Assembly (NCBI RefSeq): GCF_003367505.1
Contig: NZ_PXXX01000009.1
Coordinates: 285,691-349,690, forward strand
Source: Lysinibacillus capsici
GTDB taxonomy: Bacteria > Bacillota > Bacilli > Bacillales_A > Planococcaceae
Direction: 5' to 3'
DNA length: 64,000 nucleotides
The number at the start of each line of letters is the position of its first letter. The first letter of the stretch is position 1. The notes beneath the pieces are model-generated. The model was given only the letters and a program-made list of their open reading frames with translations. It made no database searches and was not told the DNA's origin. Both the position numbers and the translations under genes were made by a program. Below, in pieces: positions 9,098 through 17,044 of this stretch.

Positions 9098-9976
9098 TGG
9101 ACGCATGGTCATCCAATTCTCCACATAATGAATGGCTACTCCATGAAAAGCATCGTTATTTGAAAAATGTTGCTGAACAAGTATAAGCTGTTCATTCATA
9201 AAGGCTTCTCCATTATCATAAAAAGTAATATTTTCCCCTTCCTCTGAAGCGCCTGTTTCTACACCAATTACAATTGATTTATTCACAGTGGAAGCATAAG
9301 CGATTTCATGTTCTACAATAGAGATAATATCTTTTGCAGCATCACGATAGGCCATGATCGTCACACTATCCACGTGGTCAATGACCCAATCAGCTAATAA
9401 CCCTTTTCCAAATTGGTTATTATACTGAACTTCATCAAACCAAAATGGCATATCTACTTCTAAAGTAAGTTGTAACTGACTTGCTTTCTCACTTGCTTTC
9501 ATTATTAGTGTTTGATAGGATTCTATCGTTTGTGCTTGATGTAAGCTCCATCCACTATTTAAATAAGGTTCTACATCAAGATGAACCCCAGAAAATTGCT
9601 CAGATTCAGTTGAATTCTCATTATATGTATGTAACCAATTAAACAATTCGTCCTGGCTTCGACTACCCTCAGCTGAAACCCAGCTTGCAGCACCATCCAA
9701 TGCATAAATGCGAATACCTCTGTGAGAAGCGTTACTAATAAAATGCTTATAGTCATTGCTCGCTATGCCTTGATCGATTTGCAGATAAACTTTATTGACA
9801 TCGTTATGTTCTAAAAATAATAATATTTTTTCTTGGTCATCAATGATGAGGGATGTATCCCACAGCCAAGTAGCCTTTTCCTGTATAGACATTGCATCAA
9901 CCTTTCCACTTGATAAAGCTAATGAACTAATCATGATGACGATTAGTGCGGTCCATACTTTTAATTGTCTCTTCAT
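9095..9976 (-). CDS. Secreted GH18-like/TIM-barrel protein under c-di-GMP control
   Basis: The frame opens at a TTG inside the riboswitch region (10027). ATG at 9976 is preceded by GGAG nine bases upstream and gives a clean signal peptide: MKRQ, a hydrophobic core, then LALSSGKVDA. The mature part (293 residues in total) has alternating strand and helix character. FSGVHLDVEPYL near the middle resembles the catalytic-strand region of family 18 glycosidases (DxxDxE-like), but only HLDVEP is seen, so catalysis is uncertain. Expression should depend on the upstream cyclic-di-GMP riboswitch, which suggests a role in biofilm matrix or cell-surface change; that is inference. Confidence 0.72.
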   Translation of the reverse strand: MKRQLKVWTALIVIMISSLALSSGKVDAMSIQEKATWLWDTSLIIDDQEKILLFLEHNDVNKVYLQIDQGIASNDYKHFISNASHRGIRIYALDGAASWVSAEGSRSQDELFNWLHTYNENSTESEQFSGVHLDVEPYLNSGWSLHQAQTIESYQTLIMKASEKASQLQLTLEVDMPFWFDEVQYNNQFGKGLLADWVIDHVDSVTIMAYRDAAKDIISIVEHEIAYASTVNKSIVIGVETGASEEGENITFYDNGEAFMNEQLILVQQHFSNNDAFHGVAIHYVENWMTMRP

Positions 9977-10003
9977 ACGAACTAACTCCATTCTACTCGC
10001 CAC

Positions 10004-10021
10004 GGCTCCTAGAACAGAACC
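10004..10021 (-). promoter_or_regulatory. Possible expression-platform hairpin hiding AGGAG
   Basis: Just after the riboswitch aptamer, GGTTCT can pair with AGGAGCC (two G-U pairs) around a five-base loop. The AGGAG in the 3' arm could act as a ribosome site for the downstream gene, so this helix is a candidate translational switch. The distance from AGGAG to the preferred ATG is long, which weakens the idea. Confidence 0.35.
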
Positions 10022-10022
10022 T

Positions 10023-10101
10023 GGCAACCTGACAATCTTGCACTGAAATTATAGTGTTTAGACTCATGGCTTTGCGTCCCTCCCTTTCGGTGAAGTTTGC
10101 C
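10023..10101 (-). ncRNA. Cyclic di-GMP-I (GEMM-I) riboswitch aptamer
   Basis: Read on the minus strand, the element starts GGCAAAC, has a small hairpin with a CGAAAG loop, then GGACGCAAAGCC, then GUCUAAAC, a second stem-loop, and ends UCAGGUUGCC. These are the conserved blocks of the GEMM-I class in the right order and spacing: the opening GGCAA pairs with the closing UUGCC, and the GACGCAAAGCC block is the ligand-pocket signature. It sits in the leader of the secreted glycosidase-like gene. Whether ligand turns the gene on or off cannot be decided by eye. Confidence 0.94.
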
Positions 10102-10125
10102 TTTTTCAGTTTTTTCTTAATCATT

Positions 10126-10154
10126 ATCATACGCGGTTAGCAATTGTTTGTCTG
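10126..10154 (-). promoter_or_regulatory. Putative promoter of the riboswitch transcript
   Basis: CAGACA (minus strand, 10154-10149) and TATGAT (10131-10126) are 17 bases apart. Transcription would begin about seven bases downstream, some 18 bases before the aptamer. Confidence 0.5.
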
Positions 10155-10231
10155 TAGGTATAATGCATAATTGTCACATGTATGATCAGGTAAAAACGAC
10201 AAAATACAGGTTAAATTTACTATTCAAACAT

Positions 10232-10262
10232 AAAAAACGTAGAGTACTTAAGCCTCTACGTT
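10232..10262 (-). terminator. Intrinsic terminator after CheW-like gene
   Basis: AACGTAGAG pairs with CTCTACGTT, followed by TTTTTT on the minus strand. It overlaps the last codons of the CheW-like gene. Confidence 0.85.
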
Positions 10263-10736
10263 TTTCTTTTCATTTTCAAGCATTTTGTGTAAATAATCGA
10301 TAATTTCCCTAATGCCCTCTAATGAATTAACCAGTATTTTTGGATCAACATATGTTATCATTCGATTTTCAAGATTAGCTACCGCAGTAAAATAGCGTGT
10401 TTTACTATAATTGACTAGACCCAATTGCTGAAGTACTGATTCATCGAAATCAAGAATTTCACGTGCTTCTGTAACAAGTAATCCATAATTAACAACATCT
10501 GTATTCAACACAATGATACGAGCAGTTGCTGTATTCGATGAACGATTGTACAGTATGCGTTCAAAATCAAGAACAGGTACAAGCTCTCCGCGAATTCTTG
10601 TAAAGCCTAGAAGATAGTTAGGTAAATGAGGAATAGGTGTTACTTGCTCTAATTTTTCAATTGAAATCGCTTGCTCCACAGGCACAGCATACTCCTCTGT
10701 CCCACAAGCAAAAACGACTGCTTTGACACTTTCCAT
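10248..10736 (-). CDS. CheW-like chemotaxis coupling protein
   Basis: 162 residues forming a single CheW domain: VFACGTEEYAVPVEQAISIEKL at the N-terminus (long for one motif, but typical in layout), then PNYLLGFTRIRGELVPVLDF, matching the CheW pattern GxxxIRGxxxPVxDL. CheW couples chemoreceptors to the CheA kinase. There is no response-regulator domain, so it is not CheV. It follows the YqjE-type peptidase gene by 23 bases and has AAGGAT before the ATG. It is isolated from other che genes, so it may be an accessory coupler. Confidence 0.88.
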   Translation of the reverse strand: MESVKAVVFACGTEEYAVPVEQAISIEKLEQVTPIPHLPNYLLGFTRIRGELVPVLDFERILYNRSSNTATARIIVLNTDVVNYGLLVTEAREILDFDESVLQQLGLVNYSKTRYFTAVANLENRMITYVDPKILVNSLEGIREIIDYLHKMLENEKKNVEA

Positions 10737-10759
10737 AGGGTCACATCCTTATTCGACTG

Positions 10760-11875
10760 TTAGTTTTTCGCCGATTCTTTGACGATTTCTACTAGTAAAT
10801 CTGCTAATTTTTCAAGTTCTTCTACTGGTATTTTTTCATTTGTTGTATGGATATCCTCGTATCCAACAGATAAATTAACTGTAGGAATACCAAAGCCTGC
10901 GATGACGTTTGCATCTGAGCCTCCACCAGAAATGCCTAGTGTCGGTGTACGATCAATATTGCGTGCAGCAGCCATAGCTACCTGAACTACTTTATCCGAT
11001 TCCGTTACACGGAAGCCTGGATACATTAGCTTCACTTCTACCTCTGCACGTGCGCCTAAAGAAGCAGCTACTTGTTCAAACGTATCTTGCATATGCTTTG
11101 TTTGCGCATCCAATTTAGCTTTGTCTATAGAGCGTGCTTCTGCAAGGATTGTCACTTCGTCACAAACAATATTCGTCGCTTGTCCACCTTCAAAACGCCC
11201 AATATTCGCTGTTGTTTCTTCATCTAAACGACCTAGTTTCATTTGAGCAATGCATTTTGATGCGACTGTTATGGCAGAAATGCCCTTTTCAGGAGCAACC
11301 CCTGCATGTGCCGTTTTTCCAATAATCTTTGTGAAAATTTTCGCTTGGAATGGTGCTGCTGTCACGATACCACCAACTTTGCCATCGCTATCAACCGCAA
11401 ATCCATATTTTGCTTTAATGTTAGCTGGATCTAACTCTTTAGCGCCAACAAGGCCACTTTCTTCACCAGCCGTAATAATAAATTCAATATCGCCATGTGC
11501 AATATTTTGCTCTTTCAAACGTTTGACCATCTCAAATAGAGCAGCTAGTCCTGCTTTATCATCGGCACCTAAAATCGTTGTACCATCTGATACGATATAG
11601 CCATCTTCACGTAAAGACGGTTTGATGCCTTTTCCTGGAACGACAGTATCCATATGAGAAGTGAAATAGATTGGCTCTACATCCAATGTGCCTTTTAATG
11701 TGGCAATAATATTACCTGCCCCATGTCCATTACGCGTATGTGCATCGTCTTGAATCACTGAAAATCCAAGTGCAGTTAACTTATCTACAAGAATTGGTGC
11801 TATTAGTTGTTCATGTTTTGTTTCCGAATCAATTTGTACGAACTCAAAAAACTCTTCTACTAAACGACTTGTCAT
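10760..11875 (-). CDS. yqjE: M20-family tripeptidase-like peptidase (YqjE type)
   Basis: 371 residues with the metallopeptidase M20 motifs: HMDTVVPG (zinc ligand His-x-Asp), GADDKAGLAAL (bridging Asp) and GEESGLVGAKEL (catalytic Glu-Glu). The central dimerisation domain begins near GIVTAAPFQAKIF. It resembles peptidase T and the B. subtilis YqjE protein. The neighbouring carboxyltransferase, epimerase and YqjA genes match the B. subtilis yqjA-yqjE order. It is expected to cleave short peptides in the cytoplasm using two zinc ions. The exact substrate is unknown. Confidence 0.9.
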   Translation of the reverse strand: MTSRLVEEFFEFVQIDSETKHEQLIAPILVDKLTALGFSVIQDDAHTRNGHGAGNIIATLKGTLDVEPIYFTSHMDTVVPGKGIKPSLREDGYIVSDGTTILGADDKAGLAALFEMVKRLKEQNIAHGDIEFIITAGEESGLVGAKELDPANIKAKYGFAVDSDGKVGGIVTAAPFQAKIFTKIIGKTAHAGVAPEKGISAITVASKCIAQMKLGRLDEETTANIGRFEGGQATNIVCDEVTILAEARSIDKAKLDAQTKHMQDTFEQVAASLGARAEVEVKLMYPGFRVTESDKVVQVAMAAARNIDRTPTLGISGGGSDANVIAGFGIPTVNLSVGYEDIHTTNEKIPVEELEKLADLLVEIVKESAKN

Positions 11876-11980
11876 GTTGTAAAACTCCCTTAGTTTACGT
11901 GTATTTCCACGTTATAGTATATGTATCATTTTAGCACAACGTCAGAAGAGTTGAAATCATTGAACAATACTACCAAAATA

Positions 11981-12007
11981 AAAAGTCTGAGAAAAATCTC
12001 AGACTTT
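11981..12007 (-). terminator. Intrinsic terminator
   Basis: AAAGTCTGAGA pairs with a matching CTCAGACTTT arm around a T-rich loop, with T residues downstream on the minus strand, directly after the coiled-coil gene. Confidence 0.85.
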
Positions 12008-12009
12008 CC

Positions 12010-12963
12010 CTAGTCATTGAAAATAAGCTCTTTTTCTTTTTCTAATGATTGTAGGTAGTTGACAGCTTTATTATGTTTATCCTGTAAGCGCCAAATCGTA
12101 TTATGTACATCATCTTGAACACGCGAGACCTGTTCCCTTGCTGTCGAGATTTTAGAATGAACAGACCATGCTGAAAAAATATCATCAAAAAAGTAATCAG
12201 CAAACTTAACAAACCCATCTGTTTCAATATGCATCGATTTCGTAGACATTTCATGAACATCTAATAATTCATTATGAAACCGTTGTAACGCAATTTGAGC
12301 ACTATGTAAATAGTTTTCAGACTGATCGAGTGCATCATGCTTTAAGTGCGTAGCAATCAGCCCACCGCCAAAAAATGTATCCCATGTGGAATATCCATTG
12401 GCCGAATGTAATGAAGCTGCTGCTTGCCCTAGCCTTGTAAGAGCTACTTCTCCCGCTTCCTCCGCCTCTTTAATTTCTCTAATGAGCTGCTTTGTTAGCA
12501 TTTCCTCATGTGCTAAATGCTCTAGCCTTTCTGCTTGGGCAGCATCATGAATCTGTAAATACTTCTTCTTTTTAAGGTAGACCTGTTGAAGTGATTGCTG
12601 TAGCGCATTTTCATCAATCTGGGCAAGCTGATTCATCACTTGCACGTTGTCCTCTGCTAAATCATTTTGCATTTTCTTTGCTTCATTCAGCTTTAATTCA
12701 AGTACTGCCGCCTTATCAATTTTTTCTGCCCTCAGTTCATCTTGTTGCCCTGTCCATGTACGAATCATATTCATAAACGAGAAACCATCCAATTTATCAA
12801 GTTTGGATCGAATTTGGTGGAGTGCTGCTGTATGAGTGTCTATTTCCTGTTGTGTATGTTTAATTTGCCCATCAATTAACTGATTTTGTTCGTTTAATCT
12901 AGATGCTTTTCTAAGTTGTGCATGAATCTTTTCTTGCTCTGTTTGTAATTGCTTCCATTCCAT
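12010..12963 (-). CDS. Coiled-coil protein of unknown function
   Basis: 317 residues, very rich in Gln, Glu, Lys, Leu and His. Long heptad-like helices lie at about 1-55 and 75-180, then a short non-helical motif STWDTFFGGGLIATHLKHD, then further helices. I have a sense of similar Trp-Asp-...-Gly-Gly-Gly motifs in uncharacterised bacterial proteins but cannot name a family. No signal peptide or membrane helix is seen. It is inserted between the YqjD-type and YqjE-type genes, which are adjacent in B. subtilis, and has its own terminator. The function is unknown. Confidence 0.75.
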   Translation of the reverse strand: MEWKQLQTEQEKIHAQLRKASRLNEQNQLIDGQIKHTQQEIDTHTAALHQIRSKLDKLDGFSFMNMIRTWTGQQDELRAEKIDKAAVLELKLNEAKKMQNDLAEDNVQVMNQLAQIDENALQQSLQQVYLKKKKYLQIHDAAQAERLEHLAHEEMLTKQLIREIKEAEEAGEVALTRLGQAAASLHSANGYSTWDTFFGGGLIATHLKHDALDQSENYLHSAQIALQRFHNELLDVHEMSTKSMHIETDGFVKFADYFFDDIFSAWSVHSKISTAREQVSRVQDDVHNTIWRLQDKHNKAVNYLQSLEKEKELIFND

Positions 12964-13028
12964 TCATCTCAACTCCTCATATCTATCAGTACGGATGACA
13001 AACAAAAATGTTTCACTTTTTGGCAATG

Positions 13029-13058
13029 AAAAACCTAGCAACTTTTGAGCTGCTAGGC
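13029..13058 (-). terminator. Intrinsic terminator after carboxyltransferase gene
   Basis: CCTAGCA pairs with TGCTAGG around a ten-base loop, followed by TTTTT on the minus strand. Confidence 0.75.
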
Positions 13059-13069
13059 TTGTATGACTA

Positions 13070-14626
13070 TTATAGAGGAATATTACCGTGCTTTTTCTCT
13101 GGACGTGTTTCATGTTTGTTTGACAGCATATCAAGTCCTTGAATCAGCTTGATACGTGTATCTCGTGGATCGATTACGTCGTCTACCATACCGCGAGATG
13201 CTGCAACATATGGGTTAGCAAACTTCTCTTTATATTCTTCGATTTTTGCTGCACGAGTTGCTTCTGGGTCATCTGATTTTGCAATTTCACGGGCAAAAAT
13301 GATGTTAGCTGCGCCAGCAGCACCCATAACAGCAATTTCAGCATTTGGCCATGCAAATACAAGGTCAGCACCAATTGATTTAGAGTTTAACGCAACGTAA
13401 GCGCCTCCATAAGCTTTTCGTAAAATCACTGTAATTTTTGGAACAGTCGCTTCTGAATAAGCATAAAGAATTTTCGCACCATGACGAATAATACCACCAT
13501 GTTCTTGTTTAACACCTGGGAAGAAGCCAGAAACGTCTTCAAATGTGATGATTGGGATATTGTATGCATCACAAGTACGAATGAAACGAGCAGCTTTATC
13601 AGAAGAATCGATATCTAAGCCACCAGCAAGAACTTTTGGTTGGTTACAAACAAGTCCAACTGATTCGCCAGCAATACGTGCAAAACCGACAACTACATTT
13701 TTAGCAAACTCTGCATGTACTTCCATGAACGAACCTTCATCCACTACTTGCTCAACAACTTTACGTACATCATATGGACGTGTTGTTTCGATTGGTACTG
13801 TATCTACGATTTCTGGACGGTAGTCATCCCCTTCAGGTCTAGCTTGACGAGGTGCCTTTTCTTTATTGTTTTGTGGTAAGTAGCTTAATAGTTTTTTAAT
13901 TTCATCAATCGCTGCCTCTTCAGAAGGAGCACGGAAATGAGCATTCCCACTGACCGCATTATTTACTTTCGAACCACCTAAATCTTCAGCAGAAATTTTC
14001 TCTCCTGTTACCGTTTCGATTACTTTAGGTCCTGTAATGAACATTTGAGATGTCTTATCCACCATTAGAATAAAGTCAGTAATAGCTGGAGAATAAACAG
14101 CTCCACCAGCACAAGGTCCCATAATCACAGAGATTTGTGGAATCACACCAGAATAAATGGCATTTCGGTAGAAGATATGACCATAGCCATCTAATGAAAG
14201 AACACCCTCTTGAATACGTGCACCGCCTGAGTCATTGATGCCGATAAATGGTGTACCATTTTTAGCAGCTAGATCCATCACTGTTGCCATTTTTTTCGCA
14301 TGCATTTCTCCAAGCGCCCCACCAAACACTGTGAAATCTTGAGAGAATAAGTATACTGGACGTCCGTTAATTTTACCGAATCCAGTTACGACACCATCAC
14401 CAGGTCCCTCCATTTTTTCCATGCCGAAGTCTACTGTACGGTGTGTAATAAATGGGTTGATTTCGAAAAATGTACCTTCGTCTAGCAACAAGTCTATACG
14501 CTCACGAGCAGTAAGTTTCCCCTTCTCATGCTGCTTATCGATGCGATCATAGCCTCCACCAAGTTCAATTACCGTTTTACGGTCATACAAGTCATTGATT
14601 TTGTCGAACATATCCATACTAATCAC
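13070..14626 (-). CDS. yqjD: Propionyl-CoA carboxylase/methylmalonyl-CoA decarboxylase carboxyltransferase
   Basis: 518 residues with two crotonase-like carboxyltransferase lobes. Oxyanion-type motifs include GDGVVTGFGKINGRPVY, NDSGGARIQEGV, GPCAGGAVYSPA and AYGGAYVALNSK. It transfers a carboxyl group between biotin and propionyl-CoA or methylmalonyl-CoA. No dedicated biotin carboxylase subunit is adjacent; AccC and AccB are encoded about 35 kb away. The GTG start overlaps the stop of the epimerase gene (GTGA) and has GGGG five bases upstream. The context with epimerase and mutase points to propionyl-CoA use. Confidence 0.9.
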   Translation of the reverse strand: MISMDMFDKINDLYDRKTVIELGGGYDRIDKQHEKGKLTARERIDLLLDEGTFFEINPFITHRTVDFGMEKMEGPGDGVVTGFGKINGRPVYLFSQDFTVFGGALGEMHAKKMATVMDLAAKNGTPFIGINDSGGARIQEGVLSLDGYGHIFYRNAIYSGVIPQISVIMGPCAGGAVYSPAITDFILMVDKTSQMFITGPKVIETVTGEKISAEDLGGSKVNNAVSGNAHFRAPSEEAAIDEIKKLLSYLPQNNKEKAPRQARPEGDDYRPEIVDTVPIETTRPYDVRKVVEQVVDEGSFMEVHAEFAKNVVVGFARIAGESVGLVCNQPKVLAGGLDIDSSDKAARFIRTCDAYNIPIITFEDVSGFFPGVKQEHGGIIRHGAKILYAYSEATVPKITVILRKAYGGAYVALNSKSIGADLVFAWPNAEIAVMGAAGAANIIFAREIAKSDDPEATRAAKIEEYKEKFANPYVAASRGMVDDVIDPRDTRIKLIQGLDMLSNKHETRPEKKHGNIPL

Positions 14627-15036
14627 TTATCCCCTTTTCCACTTTTATCACATAATTCATATAACACCCCAAATGAGGATTTAGGATGCATAAACGCAAC
14701 CTCTGCCCCTCCAGCACCTGGCCCTGGCTCTTCGGATAAGAGACGTACACCTTTTTCACGAAGCTCTGCCATTCGTTCACGAATTCCCGTCACACCAAAC
14801 GCAACATGATGAATTCCTTCTCCACGTTTTTCAATAAAACCATGGATGGCACTTTTATCACTCATTGGTTCTAATAGCTCGATTTTCACGTTCCCTGCAT
14901 CGATAAATGCCACACGAACCTGTTGAGATTCTACTTCTTCCACTTTCATCAACTTTAAGCCCAAAGTTTCTGTATAATATGTAATGCGTTCATCAAGATC
15001 GCGCACTGCAATCCCAATATGGTCTACTTTCTCCAT
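14623..15036 (-). CDS. mce: Methylmalonyl-CoA epimerase
   Basis: 137 residues of the vicinal-oxygen-chelate fold with paired beta-alpha-beta-beta-beta units. Metal ligands are visible in DHIGIAVRDL (His near residue 5), the HHVAFGV region in the middle, and a C-terminal Glu in LYELCDKSG. It interconverts the S and R forms of methylmalonyl-CoA, linking the carboxylase product to the mutase. It is first in a two-gene operon with the carboxyltransferase. GAAGGAGATG-like sequence lies before the ATG. The B. subtilis counterpart is YqjC. Confidence 0.92.
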   Translation of the reverse strand: MEKVDHIGIAVRDLDERITYYTETLGLKLMKVEEVESQQVRVAFIDAGNVKIELLEPMSDKSAIHGFIEKRGEGIHHVAFGVTGIRERMAELREKGVRLLSEEPGPGAGGAEVAFMHPKSSFGVLYELCDKSGKGDK

Positions 15037-15161
15037 GGTGACATCTCCTTCTGTTATGGTACATACTCTATTTTACAGACTTTTTTGTCAAAACTCTACT
15101 ACTTGAGAAATTTTTCAGATTTGCTAAACTATTTATAAGAAAAGAAGGAGCGAACGAGCAT

Positions 15162-15257
15162 ATGAGTAATAAAAAATTTCAAAAAGTCGTTATTTATAGT
15201 ATGATCGCAATTATGCTAATCTCATCTCTAGCATTCGGATTATCTATGATAATTTAA
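15162..15257 (+). CDS. prli42: Stressosome-associated mini-protein Prli42
   Basis: A 31-residue peptide, too short for ordinary gene finding. A basic start (MSNKKFQKVV) is followed by one membrane helix to the C-terminus. GAAGGAG sits 11 bases before the ATG, and a terminator with six T residues follows. Size, N-terminal SNKK and single C-terminal helix match Prli42, the membrane anchor of the stressosome first described in Listeria. It is divergent from the epimerase gene. The family call is from recollection of its pattern. Confidence 0.8.
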   Translation: MSNKKFQKVVIYSMIAIMLISSLAFGLSMII

Positions 15258-15269
15258 GGCAAAGCACGA

Positions 15270-15300
15270 GGCGTCCACACTACTGTGGGCGCTCTTTTTT
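15270..15300 (+). terminator. Terminator after prli42
   Basis: GCG.CCAC pairs with GTGG.CGC and is followed by CTCTTTTTT on the plus strand. The left part also carries the stop codon of the convergent YqjA-type gene. Confidence 0.75.
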
Positions 15301-16290
15301 AGCCTTTAACCCTTTAAATGACTGCTTTATTTCTAAATACCTGTCCATTTCCTCTATAAACTGATAGAGGGCTGCCTGAGCGATAAATTGCTCGTGGCTT
15401 TGTGGTAAAGGAAGCTGAGAAAAATCACGCTTAACATGTTCGAGCTTTTCGCGATACTGACTAGCCGTATTCCCCGAATGAACATGCTCACCTAGGTCTT
15501 GTAAAAAATCTGCCACAATTTCAGCCTCTTGTACTATAACAGGTAATGTCGTCACTTTGGGTAGCACTCTTTCGATAATTTCTAGCTGCTGCTCTCGCAT
15601 ATCGAAATATACATAGTAATCATTTTTACGTCTTGTAAAATGGTTTTGAACATCTTTAAACGCTAATGATTTTGCCTCTTCTAGTGCTTTGATTGCATCG
15701 ATAATTTCTTGGCCGTTCCACAACGTATCTCCTTGCCTTAAATAGCTGGCAATTTCTAAAAAAATCTTACTATATAGCTCCTCTATTTTGACTCTGTAGT
15801 AATTTAATTCCTTTTGAATGTCTGGCATATACATATTAATGGCAATCCCTGTTCCATAACCGATAGCCATCAACGCTAATTCATTATAAACAAGTGTTAA
15901 TGAGTAACCTTCAGCAGCGTAAATATGCATAATAATCACGACACTGGAGATAAATCCATCCGCAACCTTTAAAGATACAATGGTAGGAATAAAGAGTATA
16001 AGCATGCCTGCTAGTGTAAGTGGATGGTAAGCAAATAACTCAAAGCTTACAAAGGCAAAAAGCATTGCTACAATACTTGCAACTAATCGTGTATAGGCTG
16101 CATAAATGGATTTCTTTTTTGTTGGCTGCACACATAATATCGTTAGAATACCAGCAGATGCATATGAGGCTAAATCAAAATACTGTGCAATGGCAATAGC
16201 GATGGCCGCACCAATTGCTGTTTTTAAAGTTCGATAGCCGATTGAAAACTTCTTCAGGCCGACTGCCTCCCATCCTTTAGTACTCTTCAC
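15280..16290 (-). CDS. yqjA: Aromatic acid exporter-family membrane protein (YqjA type)
   Basis: 336 residues: an N-terminal half with about six membrane helices (residues 15-155) and a soluble helical C-terminal half, as in the ArAE/DUF939 family. The stretch IGYRTLKTAIGAAIAIAIAQ matches the YqjA N-terminus. The start is uncertain. GTG at 16290 has no ribosome site, whereas GGGAGG lies eight bases before an in-frame CTG at 16257, so translation may begin there (325 residues). The substrate is unknown. It lies between prli42 and brxB as in related genomes. Confidence 0.82.
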   Translation of the reverse strand: MKSTKGWEAVGLKKFSIGYRTLKTAIGAAIAIAIAQYFDLASYASAGILTILCVQPTKKKSIYAAYTRLVASIVAMLFAFVSFELFAYHPLTLAGMLILFIPTIVSLKVADGFISSVVIIMHIYAAEGYSLTLVYNELALMAIGYGTGIAINMYMPDIQKELNYYRVKIEELYSKIFLEIASYLRQGDTLWNGQEIIDAIKALEEAKSLAFKDVQNHFTRRKNDYYVYFDMREQQLEIIERVLPKVTTLPVIVQEAEIVADFLQDLGEHVHSGNTASQYREKLEHVKRDFSQLPLPQSHEQFIAQAALYQFIEEMDRYLEIKQSFKGLKAKKERPQ

Positions 16291-16360
16291 TCATTCAGCT
16301 AATTATTTAGCCAATATTACAAAAATTTTAATAATAATGAAACTACCTATACATGAGGAT

Positions 16361-16402
16361 CAGTAGGAAGCCTACATAGATAGCATGATCTATGAGGCTT
16401 TT
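16361..16402. terminator. Possible weak terminator between brxB and yqjA
   Basis: AGCCTACATAGAT pairs imperfectly with ATCTATGAGGCT. The only T run (TTTT) is on the plus strand, opposite to the flanking genes, so its role is unclear. Confidence 0.4.
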
Positions 16403-16442
16403 CTACTTGATTGAAAATGATTTTTCTTATGCAAGAATAGAC

Positions 16443-16883
16443 TTAAAGTTCGTCACAATATTCTTCAAAGTTTGCTTGTAAATTTGTCACAACTGACATT
16501 GGGTCATGCCCTTCAATTTCATAGCGTCCCACTTCTGCGACAACTTGTCCGTCTTTTAATAAAACGAATGATGGTGATGAAGGTAGATGATCTTCTCCAA
16601 AATGGTAACGCGCTGCTGCAGTTGCTTCTTTATCTTGCCCTGCAAACACTGTTACTAAATGGTCTGGACGTTTATCATAATGAACGCATTGTGCTGCTGC
16701 TGGACGAGCGATACCACCCGCACAACCACACACTGAGTTCACCATTACTAATGTTGTACCTGGACGAGCAAACGCCTCTTCTACAGCTTCTGGTGTTGTT
16801 AATTGTTCATAACCAGCTGCCTCAATTTCAGCACGTGCTGTTTTTAAAATTTCCTGCATAAATAAATCGTAATCCATATTCAT
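16443..16883 (-). CDS. brxB: Bacilliredoxin BrxB (YqiW type)
   Basis: 146 residues of the DUF1094 family. The redox motif Cys-Gly-Cys is at residues 52-54 ([14 protein letters not shown]). Bacilliredoxins remove bacillithiol from S-bacillithiolated proteins, taking it onto the first cysteine. BrxA and BrxB are close paralogues. The position next to the methylmalonyl/bkd region and yqjA matches yqiW (brxB) in B. subtilis, which decides the call. AAAGGAG lies ten bases before the ATG. It acts in the cytoplasm. Confidence 0.9.
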   Translation of the reverse strand: MNMDYDLFMQEILKTARAEIEAAGYEQLTTPEAVEEAFARPGTTLVMVNSVCGCAGGIARPAAAQCVHYDKRPDHLVTVFAGQDKEATAAARYHFGEDHLPSSPSFVLLKDGQVVAEVGRYEIEGHDPMSVVTNLQANFEEYCDEL

Positions 16884-17044
16884 ATAGCGATAGCTCCTTT
16901 CAAGTTCGCGCCAATTTAGTTATATTTCAGATAGTAGATTTTTGACGCTTATCCATCTCTTATCATAGCAGTTTGCAAGCAATTTGTGCACCTACTTGCT
17001 CAACACATTTCAGTTGAAATTACTACGATTTCAATAAGACTCGT

